Source: Paralimibaculum aggregatum (GTDB lineage Bacteria > Pseudomonadota > Alphaproteobacteria > Rhodobacterales > Rhodobacteraceae). Taken from it: DNA of 64,000 nucleotides. The notes under the pieces were generated by a model. That model was not told where the DNA came from and searched no databases. It worked only from the letters and a program-made list of their open reading frames with translations. The stretch lies in the NCBI RefSeq assembly GCF_030270585.1, contig NZ_BSYI01000002.1, positions 124,001 to 188,000 on the forward strand, given 5' to 3'. A program made the position numbers and the translations under genes. Positions within the stretch are counted from its first letter, which is position 1. The number at the start of each line of letters is the position of its first letter. Positions 45,182 through 56,391 of this stretch are shown here, piece after piece.

Positions 45182-45869
45182 CCTCCCGCCCCCGCGCGCC
45201 CGACCTCCGGGGCGCGCGGGGAGACCCGGCATCGACCACCGCGAAGCCCTGATGGAGCGTCCCGATCCCGGCGCGCGCGGGGAGATCGCGCCGGCACGAT
45301 GCCGGGAGACCGCGGCAAGCGCCGCTCGAATCTCCCGAGCTTTGCCTTCCCTGCGGCAATCCCGTCCCGCCCGTCGGTGCCCTGGCCCGCCCGTCGGTGA
45401 CCCCGGCCTGCCCCGCTCATCCTGCACCCGGCCTCGCCGCACGCCTCTCCACGCCGGACCTCGGCGCCGGCACCCTGCAACGGCACCGGCCCCGCCGGCC
45501 CCGCATGCCATCGCCGGGGCGGCGAGGCGCCGGGATCGCCGGGGCGACGGGGCTGGGCACCCCGCCCTTCCCGCTCCCCCCGCGTCGCCAGACCGCCTGA
45601 CCCGCACCGATGCCGGGGCCGAGGGACCGGGCCTCCCGCTCCGAACCGAACCGGGCAGTCATGGCGGCCGGACCTATACTGCCCCGTGCTGGCGGATCGA
45701 GGCTCGACCAAACGCCCCGCCAGCGGCCACGGTCCCCGTCACGACGCAAGACCCGCCATCGCCATCGCCTAGAAGGTGCGGCCACTCTGCAGTGCCGGCG
45801 ATCGCGCCCCTCGCGGGGGCCTCGGCGCCTGCCCCCCGACCCGCGCCAAACCGCCGCCGCGGGTCGAAT
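45182..45869. other. Gene-free stretch after frmB
   Basis: No gene is supported. Open frames are Arg/Pro/Ala-rich on all strands and lack start signals. A tandem copy of GCCCGCCCGTCGGTG near 45370-45410 and scattered GC hairpins are all I see; it leads into the 165-bp array. Confidence 0.5.
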
Positions 45870-46420
45870 CGCAGGTCGTCCGCCAGGTCGGCCAGCCGGC
45901 CGCGCATGGCATAACCAATCCTGCCCAGGCCTGGCGCCGGGGAGCCGCCGCCGCCAGCCGGCGACGCTGCCCGCCCGCACCGGCATCAAGGCGGTCTGCC
46001 GCGGCTCCACCACCGGGCCGGGCCGCGCCGCCGCGCGTGGCCTGCCGGCGGCCCATCCGCTTCTGGCCGCCGGGCCCGGCCACGGCTCGCCGCGCTGCGC
46101 GCCAAGGGCGAGGCCGGCAGGTCCAGCCGGCGGGGCCGTTCGCACGGCATGATCCGGCGTGCCGCGGCGCTGGGGTCGCCGCACCGATGGCGCAGGCCAG
46201 CCTGCCGGGCGGCGTCCCGGCCGCCAGACGCGGTGCAGGTCGGGAATGCCGATGGCATCCCGGCCGGGGCGCCGGGGGGCGGCGGCCGCCAGCCGGGGTG
46301 CCGCCTGCGCGCACCGTCACCCGGGGGTCTGCGGCGGCTCCGCCGCCGGGCCGGGCCGCGGCGCCGCGCGTGGCCTGCCGGCCGCCAGACGCAGTGCAGC
46401 ATGGAAATGCTGCACTGCGG
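45870..46420. repeat. Degenerate tandem array, unit about 165 bp, about four copies
   Basis: The block GCCTGCCGGCCGCC-like recurs near 45880, 46045, 46217 and 46378 (spacing 161-172 bp). A longer pair, GCGGCTCC...GGGCCGGGCCGC, is seen at 46001 and 46334, two units apart. Copies three and four each carry a hairpin at the same place in the unit with different sequence: CGGGAATGCC / GGCATCCCG (with one bulged base) and the 13-bp perfect hairpin listed next. The array ends 70 bp before the gcv riboswitch. Confidence 0.65.
46390..46419. other. Perfect 13-bp hairpin
   Basis: CGCAGTGCAGCAT (46390-46402) pairs fully with 46407-46419 around GGAA. It stands 38 bp before the gcv -35 and may end upstream transcription or bind a protein. 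There is no T-run. It belongs to the last unit of the 165-bp array. Confidence 0.75.
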
Positions 46421-46457
46421 GCGCAGACGTGACGCAAAACCGTGCCCCGCTAAGGGC

Positions 46458-46486
46458 TTGATGGCGGCGCCGGGCGCCCCTAGGCT
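46458..46486 (+). promoter_or_regulatory. Promoter of the gcv operon
   Basis: TTGATG (46458-46463), a 17-nt spacer and TAGGCT (46481-46486). Transcription would begin near 46492, exactly where the riboswitch P1 helix starts, which supports both calls. Confidence 0.65.
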
Positions 46487-46491
46487 GACCT

Positions 46492-46645
46492 CGTCCGCCG
46501 GGAGAACCGGGCTTTACCGGTGCCGAAGGAGCAACCGCGCCTCGGAAACTCTCAGGCAACAGGACCGGCGGACGGACGGACTCTGGAGAGAGGCGCGGCC
46601 GCGCCCGCCGAAGGGATAGCGATCTCAGGCGACCGGACAGAGGGG
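46492..46645 (+). ncRNA. Tandem glycine riboswitch
   Basis: Two glycine aptamers ahead of gcvT. Aptamer 1: P1 pairs CGTCCGCCG (46492-46500) with CGGCGGACG (46566-46574) and contains GGGAGA, TGCCGAAGGAGCAA and GGAAACTCTCAGGCAA. Aptamer 2 begins near 46579 with CTCTGGAGAG and closes with CAGAG (46638-46642), containing GCCGAAGGGATAGCGATCTC and AGGCGACCGGACAG. These are the family hallmarks. The usual role is to turn on glycine cleavage when glycine is abundant. The start codon of gcvT is about 75 bases downstream, with no clear expression platform hairpin in between. Confidence 0.93.
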
Positions 46646-46718
46646 GCGCGACGGGCCGGCGGGCCGCGGGGATTTCTTGCGGGCCGGCGGCTCCGACACG
46701 CCAACCGGGAGCGCATTG

Positions 46719-47852
46719 ATGATCGACCTGTCCGACTGCCGCACCACCCCCCTGACGGCCTTGCACGAGCGCCTCGGCGCCAAGATCGTGCCCTTCGCCG
46801 GCTATGCCATGCCGCTCAACTACCCGCCCGGCATCCTCAAGGAGCACCTGCACTGCCGCGCCCGGGCGGGGCTCTTCGACGTCTCGCACATGGGCCAGAT
46901 CTCGGTGGTCTCGCCGGACGGGCCGAAGGCGGCGCTGGCGGCGCTGGAGCGGGTGATGCCGGTGGATCTCGCCGGCCTCGCCGAGGGGCGCCAGCGCTAT
47001 GGCCTGCTGACCGACCCGGCCGGCGGCATCCGCGACGACCTGATGGCGGCGCATCTGCCGGACCGGGTGCTGCTGGTGGTCAATGCCGCCAACAAGTCCC
47101 GCGATTTCGCCCATGTCGCCACCGCGCTGCCGAAGCTGCGGGTGAAGATGCTCGAGGACCGGGCGCTGATCGCGCTGCAGGGGCCGGAGGCGGAGCGGGT
47201 GCTGGCCGGCCTCGCGCCGGAGGCGGCGGCGATGCGCTTCATGGATGTGCGCGTGCTCGATCTCGGCGGCACCGAGGCGATCGTCTCGCGCTCGGGCTAT
47301 ACCGGCGAGGACGGCTACGAGATCTCGGTGCCGGCCGATGCCGCGGAGGCGCTGGCCGAGCGGCTGCTGGCCGACGAGGCGGTGGAGCCGGTCGGCCTCG
47401 GCGCGCGCGACACGCTGCGGCTCGAGGCCGGGCTCTGCCTGCATGGCAACGATATCGGGCCGGACACGACGCCGGTCGAGGCCGGGCTGACCTGGGCGAT
47501 CCAGAAGGTGCGGCGCAGCGGCGGGGCGCGCGAGGGCGGCTTCCCCGGCGCGCGGCGGATCCTGGCCGAGCTGGCCGAGGGAACCAGGCGGCTGCGCGTC
47601 GGGCTGCTGCCCGAGGGCCGGGCGCCGGTGCGCGGGCACACCCCGCTCTATGCCGCCGAGACCGGCGGCGCGAAGATCGGCGAGGTCACCTCCGGCGGCT
47701 TCGGCCCGAGCCTCGGCCGGCCCGTCGCCATGGGCTACGTGCCGGCGGAGCTGGCCGAGCCCGGCACCACGCTCTGGGCCGAGGTCCGCGGCAAGCGGCT
47801 GCCGATCACCACCGCCGCGACCCCCTTCGTCCCCAACACCTACAAGCGCTGA
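46719..47852 (+). CDS. gcvT: Glycine cleavage system T protein (aminomethyltransferase)
   Basis: A 377-residue enzyme that transfers the methylene group from the H-protein-bound aminomethyl arm to tetrahydrofolate and releases ammonia. FAGYAMPLNY near the start, FDVSHMGQI, SRSGYTGEDGYEIS (tetrahydrofolate site) and GLGARDTLRLEAGLCLHGND are standard GcvT motifs. The ATG at 46719 has GGGAGC upstream; a TTG three bases earlier is less likely. Controlled by the tandem riboswitch. Confidence 0.95.
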   Translation: MIDLSDCRTTPLTALHERLGAKIVPFAGYAMPLNYPPGILKEHLHCRARAGLFDVSHMGQISVVSPDGPKAALAALERVMPVDLAGLAEGRQRYGLLTDPAGGIRDDLMAAHLPDRVLLVVNAANKSRDFAHVATALPKLRVKMLEDRALIALQGPEAERVLAGLAPEAAAMRFMDVRVLDLGGTEAIVSRSGYTGEDGYEISVPADAAEALAERLLADEAVEPVGLGARDTLRLEAGLCLHGNDIGPDTTPVEAGLTWAIQKVRRSGGAREGGFPGARRILAELAEGTRRLRVGLLPEGRAPVRGHTPLYAAETGGAKIGEVTSGGFGPSLGRPVAMGYVPAELAEPGTTLWAEVRGKRLPITTAATPFVPNTYKR

Positions 47853-47912
47853 GCCGGCATACCCGGCCCCCTGCCCCCCGACATCAGCAAACCGACCACC
47901 TGGGAGAGTGCA

Positions 47913-48275
47913 ATGATCCGCTACACCGAAGAGCATGAATGGCTCCGCCTCGACGGCGACATCGTCACCGTCGGCATCACCGCCCATGCCGCCGAGCAGC
48001 TCGGCGACATCGTCTTCGTCGAGCTGCCGGACCCGGGCGACACCGTCTCCAAGGGCGACGACCTGGTGACCATCGAATCGGTCAAGGCCGCCTCCGAGAT
48101 CACCGCGCCGCTGGACGGCGAGATCGTCGAGGCCAACCAGGCGATCGTCGACGAGCCGGGCAAGGTCAACGAGGACCCGGCCGGCGAGGGCTGGTTCTTC
48201 CGCATGAAGATCGCCGATGCCTCCGCCCTCGACGGCTACATGGACGAAGCGGCCTACAACGCGATGATCGGGTGA
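47913..48275 (+). CDS. gcvH: Glycine cleavage system H protein
   Basis: A 120-residue lipoyl carrier. The lipoylated lysine is K58 in [11 protein letters not shown] and the opening [10 protein letters not shown] is conserved. It shuttles the aminomethyl group between the P and T proteins and hands electrons to the L protein, which is encoded elsewhere. A GGGAGAG ribosome site precedes the ATG, and gcvP begins four bases after its stop. Confidence 0.96.
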   Translation: MIRYTEEHEWLRLDGDIVTVGITAHAAEQLGDIVFVELPDPGDTVSKGDDLVTIESVKAASEITAPLDGEIVEANQAIVDEPGKVNEDPAGEGWFFRMKIADASALDGYMDEAAYNAMIG

Positions 48276-48279
48276 GGCC

Positions 48280-51129
<2,850 letters not shown>

Positions 51130-51289
51130 CGCCCCCGGGGGGCGGTGCGCCGCCCCCTGCCCCTGCCCGCCCGGCACCCTGCCCGCCCGCCCCCGCGGCA
51201 GCAAGCCCCCGGCGCGCCGCCCCCGCCGGGCAGCAAGCCCGGCCCGCCCGCCCGCGGCACCCCTCCCAGGGCCGCGGCGTGCCGGCCGC

Positions 51290-52085
51290 GCCCCTGCGCT
51301 CTGCGCCGCGGTCGCCGGTCGCGCCGATTTCCGCCGCTCCGCCGCGATCCCGGCGCTTTGGCTGGGGCGCCGCTCCAGCCGGCACGGTCCTGCCGATCCC
51401 GCCTGCCCAAGCGGCCGGCCGCGCCGAGCAGGTCGCGGATCCTGGCAATGTCGGGGACCGTTACCGTGACCGGCGCGGCCGCGTTCCCGCACTCTCCACC
51501 GCGATCCCGGCGCTCTCTCCGGGGGCGCCGCTCCGACCGACCCGGTTCTGCTGTTCCCGGCTGAACGAGCCGCCGGCCGCGCCGAGCAGTTCGCCTATCC
51601 CGGCAAGGTCGGAGGCCCTTCCAGAGACCGGAGCGGCCGCGCCGCTGGACTCTGCGCCGCGGTCGCCGGTCGCGCCGACTTGCCACCGGGCCACAGCGAT
51701 CCCGGCGCCTGTCCGGGGATGCCGCTCCAAACCGGCACGGTTCTGGCGATCCCGCCTGCCCGAGCCGCCGGCCGCGCGAAGCACGTCGCGGTCACCGGCA
51801 AGGTCGGGGACCTTTCTCGATGCCGGCGCGCCAGCGCCCCTGCGCTCTGCGCCGCGGTCGCCAAACGCGCCGATCTGCCGCCGGTCCGAAGCGATCCCGG
51901 CGCTCTGGTCGGGGGCGCCGCTCCAGCCGGCATGGTTCTGATGATCCCGCCTTCCCGAACGGCCGGCCGCGCTTGGCGCGTTGCGGGCACCGGCAATGTC
52001 GGAGGCCCCACTAGAGACCGGCGCAGCCGCGCCGCTGGGCTCTGCGCTGCGGTCGGCGGTTGCGCCGCGTTGCCGGTGGCCGGTG
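51290..52085. repeat. Tandem array, unit 195 bp, about four copies
   Basis: Lies between the convergent gcvP and soeC genes in the gap 51130-52364. The block GCCGCGCCGAGCA recurs at 51421, 51579, 51774 (as GCGCGAAGCA) and 51969 (diverged): spacings 158, 195 and 195 bp. CGATCCCGGCGC recurs at 51345, 51502, 51696 and 51892. The first interval appears to have lost about 37 bp. CTCTGCGCCGCGGTCGCC is another shared block. 52086-52364 shows only faint remnants. Confidence 0.8.
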
Positions 52086-52364
52086 CGGGGTCGGACGACC
52101 GTCCGCGCGCCGTGGTCGCGACGGAGAGTGTCGCCCCCGGCCGTTCCCGCTTTCGCGCCCGGCGGGAGTGTGCGCCGGGCAGGCCGCGGACCGCCGGCAC
52201 CGGGCCGGGGCTGCCGCCGGCGCCGGGCTCCGGCGGTCCCGCGCGGTCCGGGGCGCCGCGCCGGGGGCAATGGGGGCGCCGCAGGCTACCCGTGCGATGC
52301 GGATCGCCGGCCTGCGCCGGGGGATCCCCGGGATATCCCCGAAGCCCCCGCGAGGGGCTGCCGC

Positions 52365-53282
52365 TCAGCGCTCCGGCGCGCCGTAGTAGAGCGCCTGCAC
52401 GTGCTCGGCCTCGGCGAAGAACAGCCAGCGCAGCGCCATCGCGCCCGCCACATGCGCCAGGAAGGCCGGCAGCAGCGCCCAGTCTCCCACCAGCCAGGCG
52501 AGCAGCACCAGCGCCGCCGGCAGCAGGAAGCCGAGCACCGCGCCGATCAGCCGGATCTGCCAGGCCCGCCTGCGGCCGACCCTGAAGGCCATCTCCTCGA
52601 GCAGGTAGTTCTGCCCCCGGTGCGGCGGCTCGAAGAGCCGCAGCCGCCCCATGCCGCCGAGCCCGGTGGCCGTCGCCAGCGAGGAGCCCGCGGCCAGCCG
52701 GCGCGCGCCCGCCGCCGCGGTCTGCCAGTGCACCGCGACGCCGGCGCCGAGCAGCACCGCGAGGAGGCTCAGCCCGACCTCGGCCGCGCCGCCGGCCAGC
52801 GCCACCACCGCCTGCACCCCGAGCCAGCCCCCGGCGAGGCCCAGCGCCAGGAACAGCATCGGCGTCGGCGTCACCGACCAGCGCGGCACGGTGCGCAGCT
52901 GCGCATAGATCATCGCGGTGCAGTGGATCGTCGCCAGCGCCAGCGCCGCCGCGAGCCAGCCGAGCGGGCGCAGCCGGATCCCGGACAGCACCCAGAGCCC
53001 GGCGAACAGCGCGAAGGCGCCGAGCGCCAGCACCATCAGGCAGGCCTCGCGCGAGAGCCAGGAGGAGCGCCACTGGCTGAAGGCGCGCCAGGCCCGGTCG
53101 GGCCGCGCCAGATGCCCGGCCGAGCAGACCCCGCCGATGCCGGCCAGCAGCAGCGCCACCAGCGGCCCGGCCAGCGCGAAGCCCGGCGCGTCGCTGCCCG
53201 CGCCGAGGCCGATCCAGGCGATCATGCCGAGCCCGAGGCCCGAGAGCACGGTGAAGAGGATGAGCGAGGGAGCCGGGTTCAC
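52365..53282 (-). CDS. soeC: DmsC/NrfD-type membrane anchor, sulfite dehydrogenase (quinone) subunit SoeC
   Basis: A 305-residue protein with eight to nine helices and the DmsC-like GIGGVCSAGHLARPDRAWRAFSQWRSSWLSREA and IHCTAMIYAQLRTVPRW phrases. It would pass electrons from the iron-sulfur subunit to the quinone pool in the inner membrane. The GTG start overlaps the soeB stop (GTGA). The assignment to Soe rather than DMSO reductase rests on the molybdoprotein SoeA encoded upstream on the same strand, which lacks a Tat signal. Confidence 0.8.
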   Translation of the reverse strand: MNPAPSLILFTVLSGLGLGMIAWIGLGAGSDAPGFALAGPLVALLLAGIGGVCSAGHLARPDRAWRAFSQWRSSWLSREACLMVLALGAFALFAGLWVLSGIRLRPLGWLAAALALATIHCTAMIYAQLRTVPRWSVTPTPMLFLALGLAGGWLGVQAVVALAGGAAEVGLSLLAVLLGAGVAVHWQTAAAGARRLAAGSSLATATGLGGMGRLRLFEPPHRGQNYLLEEMAFRVGRRRAWQIRLIGAVLGFLLPAALVLLAWLVGDWALLPAFLAHVAGAMALRWLFFAEAEHVQALYYGAPER

Positions 53283-54109
53283 GCCTTGCCCTCCCCGCTG
53301 CCCTTGCCGCCGACGGCCTCCACGCTGCCGGTCTCGCTGCCGCCGGTCTCGCCGCCGCCCGCATCGAGCCGGGCCAGCGCCCGGTCGAGCCAGCCGAGAA
53401 AGCCCTTGGCCTCGGGCTCCGGCAGCGCCGCCGCGGCCGCGCCGCCGCAGGCCGCCGCATCGCGCGGCCGCGGGGGGAGATACTTGTTCACCGGCCGGGT
53501 CTCCTGCTCGGGCATCAGGTCATAGCCGCCGCGCGCCGAGACCAGCTCGGAGACGGCGCTGTCCGGGTCGCCGAGATCGCCGAAATGCCGCGCCCCCGCC
53601 GGGCAGGCCTTGACGCAGGCGGGCACCCGGTCGGCCTCGGGCAGCGTCTCGTTGTAGATCCGGTCGACGCAGAGCGTGCATTTCTTCATCACCCCCTCGG
53701 CGCGGTCGAGCTCGCGCGCGCCATAGGGGCAGGCCCAGGCGCAGAGCCCGCAGCCCATGCAGTGGTCCTCGTTGACCAGCACGATGCCGTCGGCCGCGCG
53801 CTTGTAGGAGGCCCCGGTCGGGCAGACCGTGACGCAGGGCGCATCCTCGCAATGCAGGCAGCTCCTCGGGAAATGCACCAGCCGCGCCGGCGCGCCCTCG
53901 GGCTCGGCCTCGTAGGAATGCACCCGGTTGAGCCAGGTGCCGGAGGGCGCGGCGCCATAGGGGTCCTGGTCGGAGAGCGGCGCGCCATAGCCCTGGCTGT
54001 TCCACTCCTTGCAGGCCACCGCGCAGGCGTGGCAGCCGACGCAGATGTCGAGATCGATCACCAGCCCGAGCTTCTTCGCTCCGGGCGCGGGCCGCGGCAG
54101 CGTGGTCAT
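53279..54109 (-). CDS. soeB: Four-cluster ferredoxin subunit, DmsB-like (SoeB)
   Basis: A 276-residue electron carrier. Four cysteine clusters are visible: CVGCHACAVACKEWN; CEDAPCVTVCPTGAS; CMGCGLCAWACPYGAR; and CTLCVDRI with ACVKACPAGAR, as in DmsB-type proteins. The C-terminal 40 residues are a Gly/Glu-rich tail that seems a slippage product. It relays electrons from the molybdopterin subunit to SoeC. Separated from SoeA by four genes, which is unusual, because A-B-C are usually adjacent. Confidence 0.88.
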   Translation of the reverse strand: MTTLPRPAPGAKKLGLVIDLDICVGCHACAVACKEWNSQGYGAPLSDQDPYGAAPSGTWLNRVHSYEAEPEGAPARLVHFPRSCLHCEDAPCVTVCPTGASYKRAADGIVLVNEDHCMGCGLCAWACPYGARELDRAEGVMKKCTLCVDRIYNETLPEADRVPACVKACPAGARHFGDLGDPDSAVSELVSARGGYDLMPEQETRPVNKYLPPRPRDAAACGGAAAAALPEPEAKGFLGWLDRALARLDAGGGETGGSETGSVEAVGGKGSGEGKA

Positions 54110-54161
54110 GGCAGTCCCCTTGGTTGGCGCCGCCCGACACCGACCGGCGGGGGCGTGAAGG

Positions 54162-54689
54162 CTAGATCAGGAGGTAGCGCAGCAGCGCCGCGCTGATGGC
54201 GAAGCCGCCGAGCAGCAGCGCCGTCGATCTCGAGGGCGCGGGGCGGGGCGGCGGCGCCGGCCGGGCGACCGGCTGCGGCACGGGCACCGGCACCGGTGCG
54301 GCCCGGGCGACCGGCTGCGGCGCCGGTCGCGGCGGCTGCACCCGTCTCGCACCCCGGGTGATGCCGGCGCCCGGCAGCAGCGCCGGCTGCGGCGGCAGGC
54401 TGCGCCGGGTCTGCGCGCCGGTGCTTCGGCTGCTGCGGCGCTTGCGGTTCCGGGCATCGGGGCCGAGCCGGCGCGAGCCGTAGCTGATGCTGTGCCCGGT
54501 GGTGCGCGCGCCGCGGCTGGCCTGCGCCAGCCGCAGGGGCGGCGATGGCGCCGCCGCGGCAGGCTCCGCGCCGGAGTGGGTGCGCGCCGCCTCGGCTGGC
54601 GCCGCGCCGAAGAGGGTGCGCGCCGCTTCCGCGGGCGGCGGCGCGAGGAGCAGGAAGACCACCGGAAGCAACGCTGCAAGCAACCGCAT
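54162..54689 (-). CDS. Small exported Pro/Arg-rich protein, unknown
   Basis: A 175-residue protein. Residues 1-22 are a signal peptide (LLAALLPVVFLLLAPPP). The middle is low complexity, rich in Ala, Pro, Ser and Arg, and it ends in one hydrophobic helix (STALLLGGFAISAALLRYLL). I do not recognise a family. The first ATG with a good signal sequence is used (54689); a TTG at 54749 would add 20 residues. It lies within the soe operon, 52 bp before soeB. Confidence 0.5.
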   Translation of the reverse strand: MRLLAALLPVVFLLLAPPPAEAARTLFGAAPAEAARTHSGAEPAAAAPSPPLRLAQASRGARTTGHSISYGSRRLGPDARNRKRRSSRSTGAQTRRSLPPQPALLPGAGITRGARRVQPPRPAPQPVARAAPVPVPVPQPVARPAPPPRPAPSRSTALLLGGFAISAALLRYLLI

Positions 54690-54824
54690 GAGCCGCAATC
54701 CCCGAACCAATCCGGACCCGGGGCCGCGCGGCCCGAAGGGTCCCTCCAATGGACGGAATCCTAGCCCGAATCACCGGCCGGAACCAGCCGGCGCAGGCGA
54801 TGACGTAGCGTCGCCCGGCTGCCC

Positions 54825-55253
54825 TCATCGCACCCGCACCCAGACGCTCTCGCCGCAGAACAGGCCGGCCACCGCGCAGCCCTTCACCTTGAGCCGGTCG
54901 CCCTCGACCTCGAGGCTCGAGCTGTAGCGCGTGCCGGAGCCGGGGCGGATGATCTCGCCGTCGCGCCAGCGGCCGGGCCCGTCGGGCGCCATGCCGGTGA
55001 TGATCGGGTTGCCGACGAAGCCCGGATCGGCGCCGGCATGGGCGCCGACGATGGTGCCGCAGCGCCGCTCCGGCGCGCCGTTGCAGGGGGCGATCTCGAT
55101 CTCCAGATAGGCGCCGCTGGAGCGCGGCTCGGTGGACCAGACGCCCTCGACGCCGGCCCCGGGGGTTCCCGCCGCCTCGGCCGGCCCGGCCGGCGCCGCC
55201 GGCGCGCCGGACAGGCCGAGCGCCAGCGCCCCGATCGCCGCCGCGCCCCTCAC
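54825..55253 (-). CDS. DUF2147 family protein
   Basis: A 142-residue exported protein with an N-terminal signal peptide (Ala/Gly/Leu). The fold motif is visible as GVWSTEPRSSGAYLEIEIAPC, CGTIVGAHAG, NPIITGMAPDGPGRW, GEIIRPGSGTRYSSSLEV and LKVKGCAVAGLFCGESVWVRV, which is DUF2147 throughout. The family is periplasmic, of unclear role. The GTG start overlaps the stop of the preceding small membrane-protein gene. Confidence 0.75.
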   Translation of the reverse strand: MRGAAAIGALALGLSGAPAAPAGPAEAAGTPGAGVEGVWSTEPRSSGAYLEIEIAPCNGAPERRCGTIVGAHAGADPGFVGNPIITGMAPDGPGRWRDGEIIRPGSGTRYSSSLEVEGDRLKVKGCAVAGLFCGESVWVRVR

Positions 55254-55546
55254 CGGAACAGCTCCGGCAGCAGCGAATACGCCGCCGCGGCCATCAGGAT
55301 CGCCGCCATCGCCAGGGTCAGCGCGCCGCGCGCCGGGGCCGGGCCGCCGGCCTCCGAGCCGAGCCCGAACAGCCAGGCCTGGAAGCGCTGGCGGAACGGC
55401 TTGGTGCCCGGATGCTCGGCCAGCGGATCGCCCGCGGCCCGCAGCCCGGCGACGAAGCGCGCCTGCGCGCGTTTCAGCCAGAGCCCGAGCACCAGCACCG
55501 CGAGCCCGGCCAGCCCGAGCCAGAGAAACGGATAGGAGAGGCTCAC
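55250..55546 (-). CDS. Small two-helix membrane protein, unknown
   Basis: A 98-residue protein with a helix near the N-terminus (PFLWLGLAGLAVLVLGLWL) and one near the C-terminus (ALTLAMAAILMAAAAYSLL), a basic loop between them. No family is recognised. Both ends overlap neighbours by four bases (GTG start 55546 with the hydrolase stop; its stop with DUF2147), so the three are translationally coupled. Confidence 0.6.
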   Translation of the reverse strand: MSLSYPFLWLGLAGLAVLVLGLWLKRAQARFVAGLRAAGDPLAEHPGTKPFRQRFQAWLFGLGSEAGGPAPARGALTLAMAAILMAAAAYSLLPELFR

Positions 55547-56391
55547 GCCGCCGCCTCCATGCCGAGCGCCCGCGCCGCGAACCCGCCGAGCGCCGTGTCG
55601 AAGCGCTCCGGCTCCTCCCAGAACGGCAGGTGGCCGGAGCCGGCGAAGATCTGGCCCTCGGCGCCGGGGATGCAGCCCAGCACCTCCTGATAGACCTCCG
55701 GCAGGCAGACCCGCTCGCCGGCGCCCTGGATCACCAGCGCCGGCACCGTGACCCCGGCCAGCGCGGCGCGCCAGTCGGCATCGCGCATCCGGCAGGCGCG
55801 GCGGACCTCCGGGCGCACCAGCATCTGCCAGCCGACCATCGTGGCCAGATCGTTCTTGGAGAGCGTGCCGAGGGTCATCGCCCTGGCGAAGTTGATCGCG
55901 GCGGTGATCTGCACGCCGTGATCCTTCGAATACATCCCCTCGGCGCGGACATCCGGCCGCCGCCTGGCCAGCACCGCGGGATCGGCCGCGGCCCCGACCC
56001 GCGCCGAGCTGCCGACCAGCACCAGCCCGGCCAGCCCGGCGCAGCCATGCGCGGCGATGTAGTCGCCCAGCACCCAGCCGCCCATCGACCAGCCGACCGC
56101 CACCGCCGGCCCCGGGCCGAGCGCCGCGAGGCAGGCCGCGATATCCGCCGCCCAGAGCGCCGGGTCGGTGTATCCCGCCGGTGCCGGCGGCGCATCGGAG
56201 GCGCCGTGCCCGCGCAGGTCCACCGCGCCGAGGCGGAAGCGCCCCGCCAGCGGCCCGGCCAGCTGCTTGCGCCAGGCCAGCGAATGCTGCGACCAGCCAT
56301 GCACCAGCAGGATCGCCGGCGCCCCCTCGGGCCCGGCGAGATGCAGCGCCAGCCGGCAGCCGTCGCCGCCCTCGACCCAGATCCGCTCCAT
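55543..56391 (-). CDS. Alpha/beta-hydrolase
   Basis: A 282-residue hydrolase with the oxyanion HGWSQHS region, serine elbow GWSMGGW, and a C-terminal histidine in SGHLPFWEEP. RGHGASDAPP and the overall spacing resemble haloperoxidase- and BioH-like esterases. The substrate is unknown. The start ATG overlaps the soeA stop (ATGA), which couples the two and suggests the hydrolase works with sulfite or organosulfur metabolism, but nothing in the sequence proves it. Confidence 0.82.
   Translation of the reverse strand: MERIWVEGGDGCRLALHLAGPEGAPAILLVHGWSQHSLAWRKQLAGPLAGRFRLGAVDLRGHGASDAPPAPAGYTDPALWAADIAACLAALGPGPAVAVGWSMGGWVLGDYIAAHGCAGLAGLVLVGSSARVGAAADPAVLARRRPDVRAEGMYSKDHGVQITAAINFARAMTLGTLSKNDLATMVGWQMLVRPEVRRACRMRDADWRAALAGVTVPALVIQGAGERVCLPEVYQEVLGCIPGAEGQIFAGSGHLPFWEEPERFDTALGGFAARALGMEAAA

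Noticed and set aside
45855-45875. GGGTCGAATCGC, which resembles a tRNA T-arm
   Set aside because: It lacks GGTTCGA, a matching acceptor stem and an anticodon arm.
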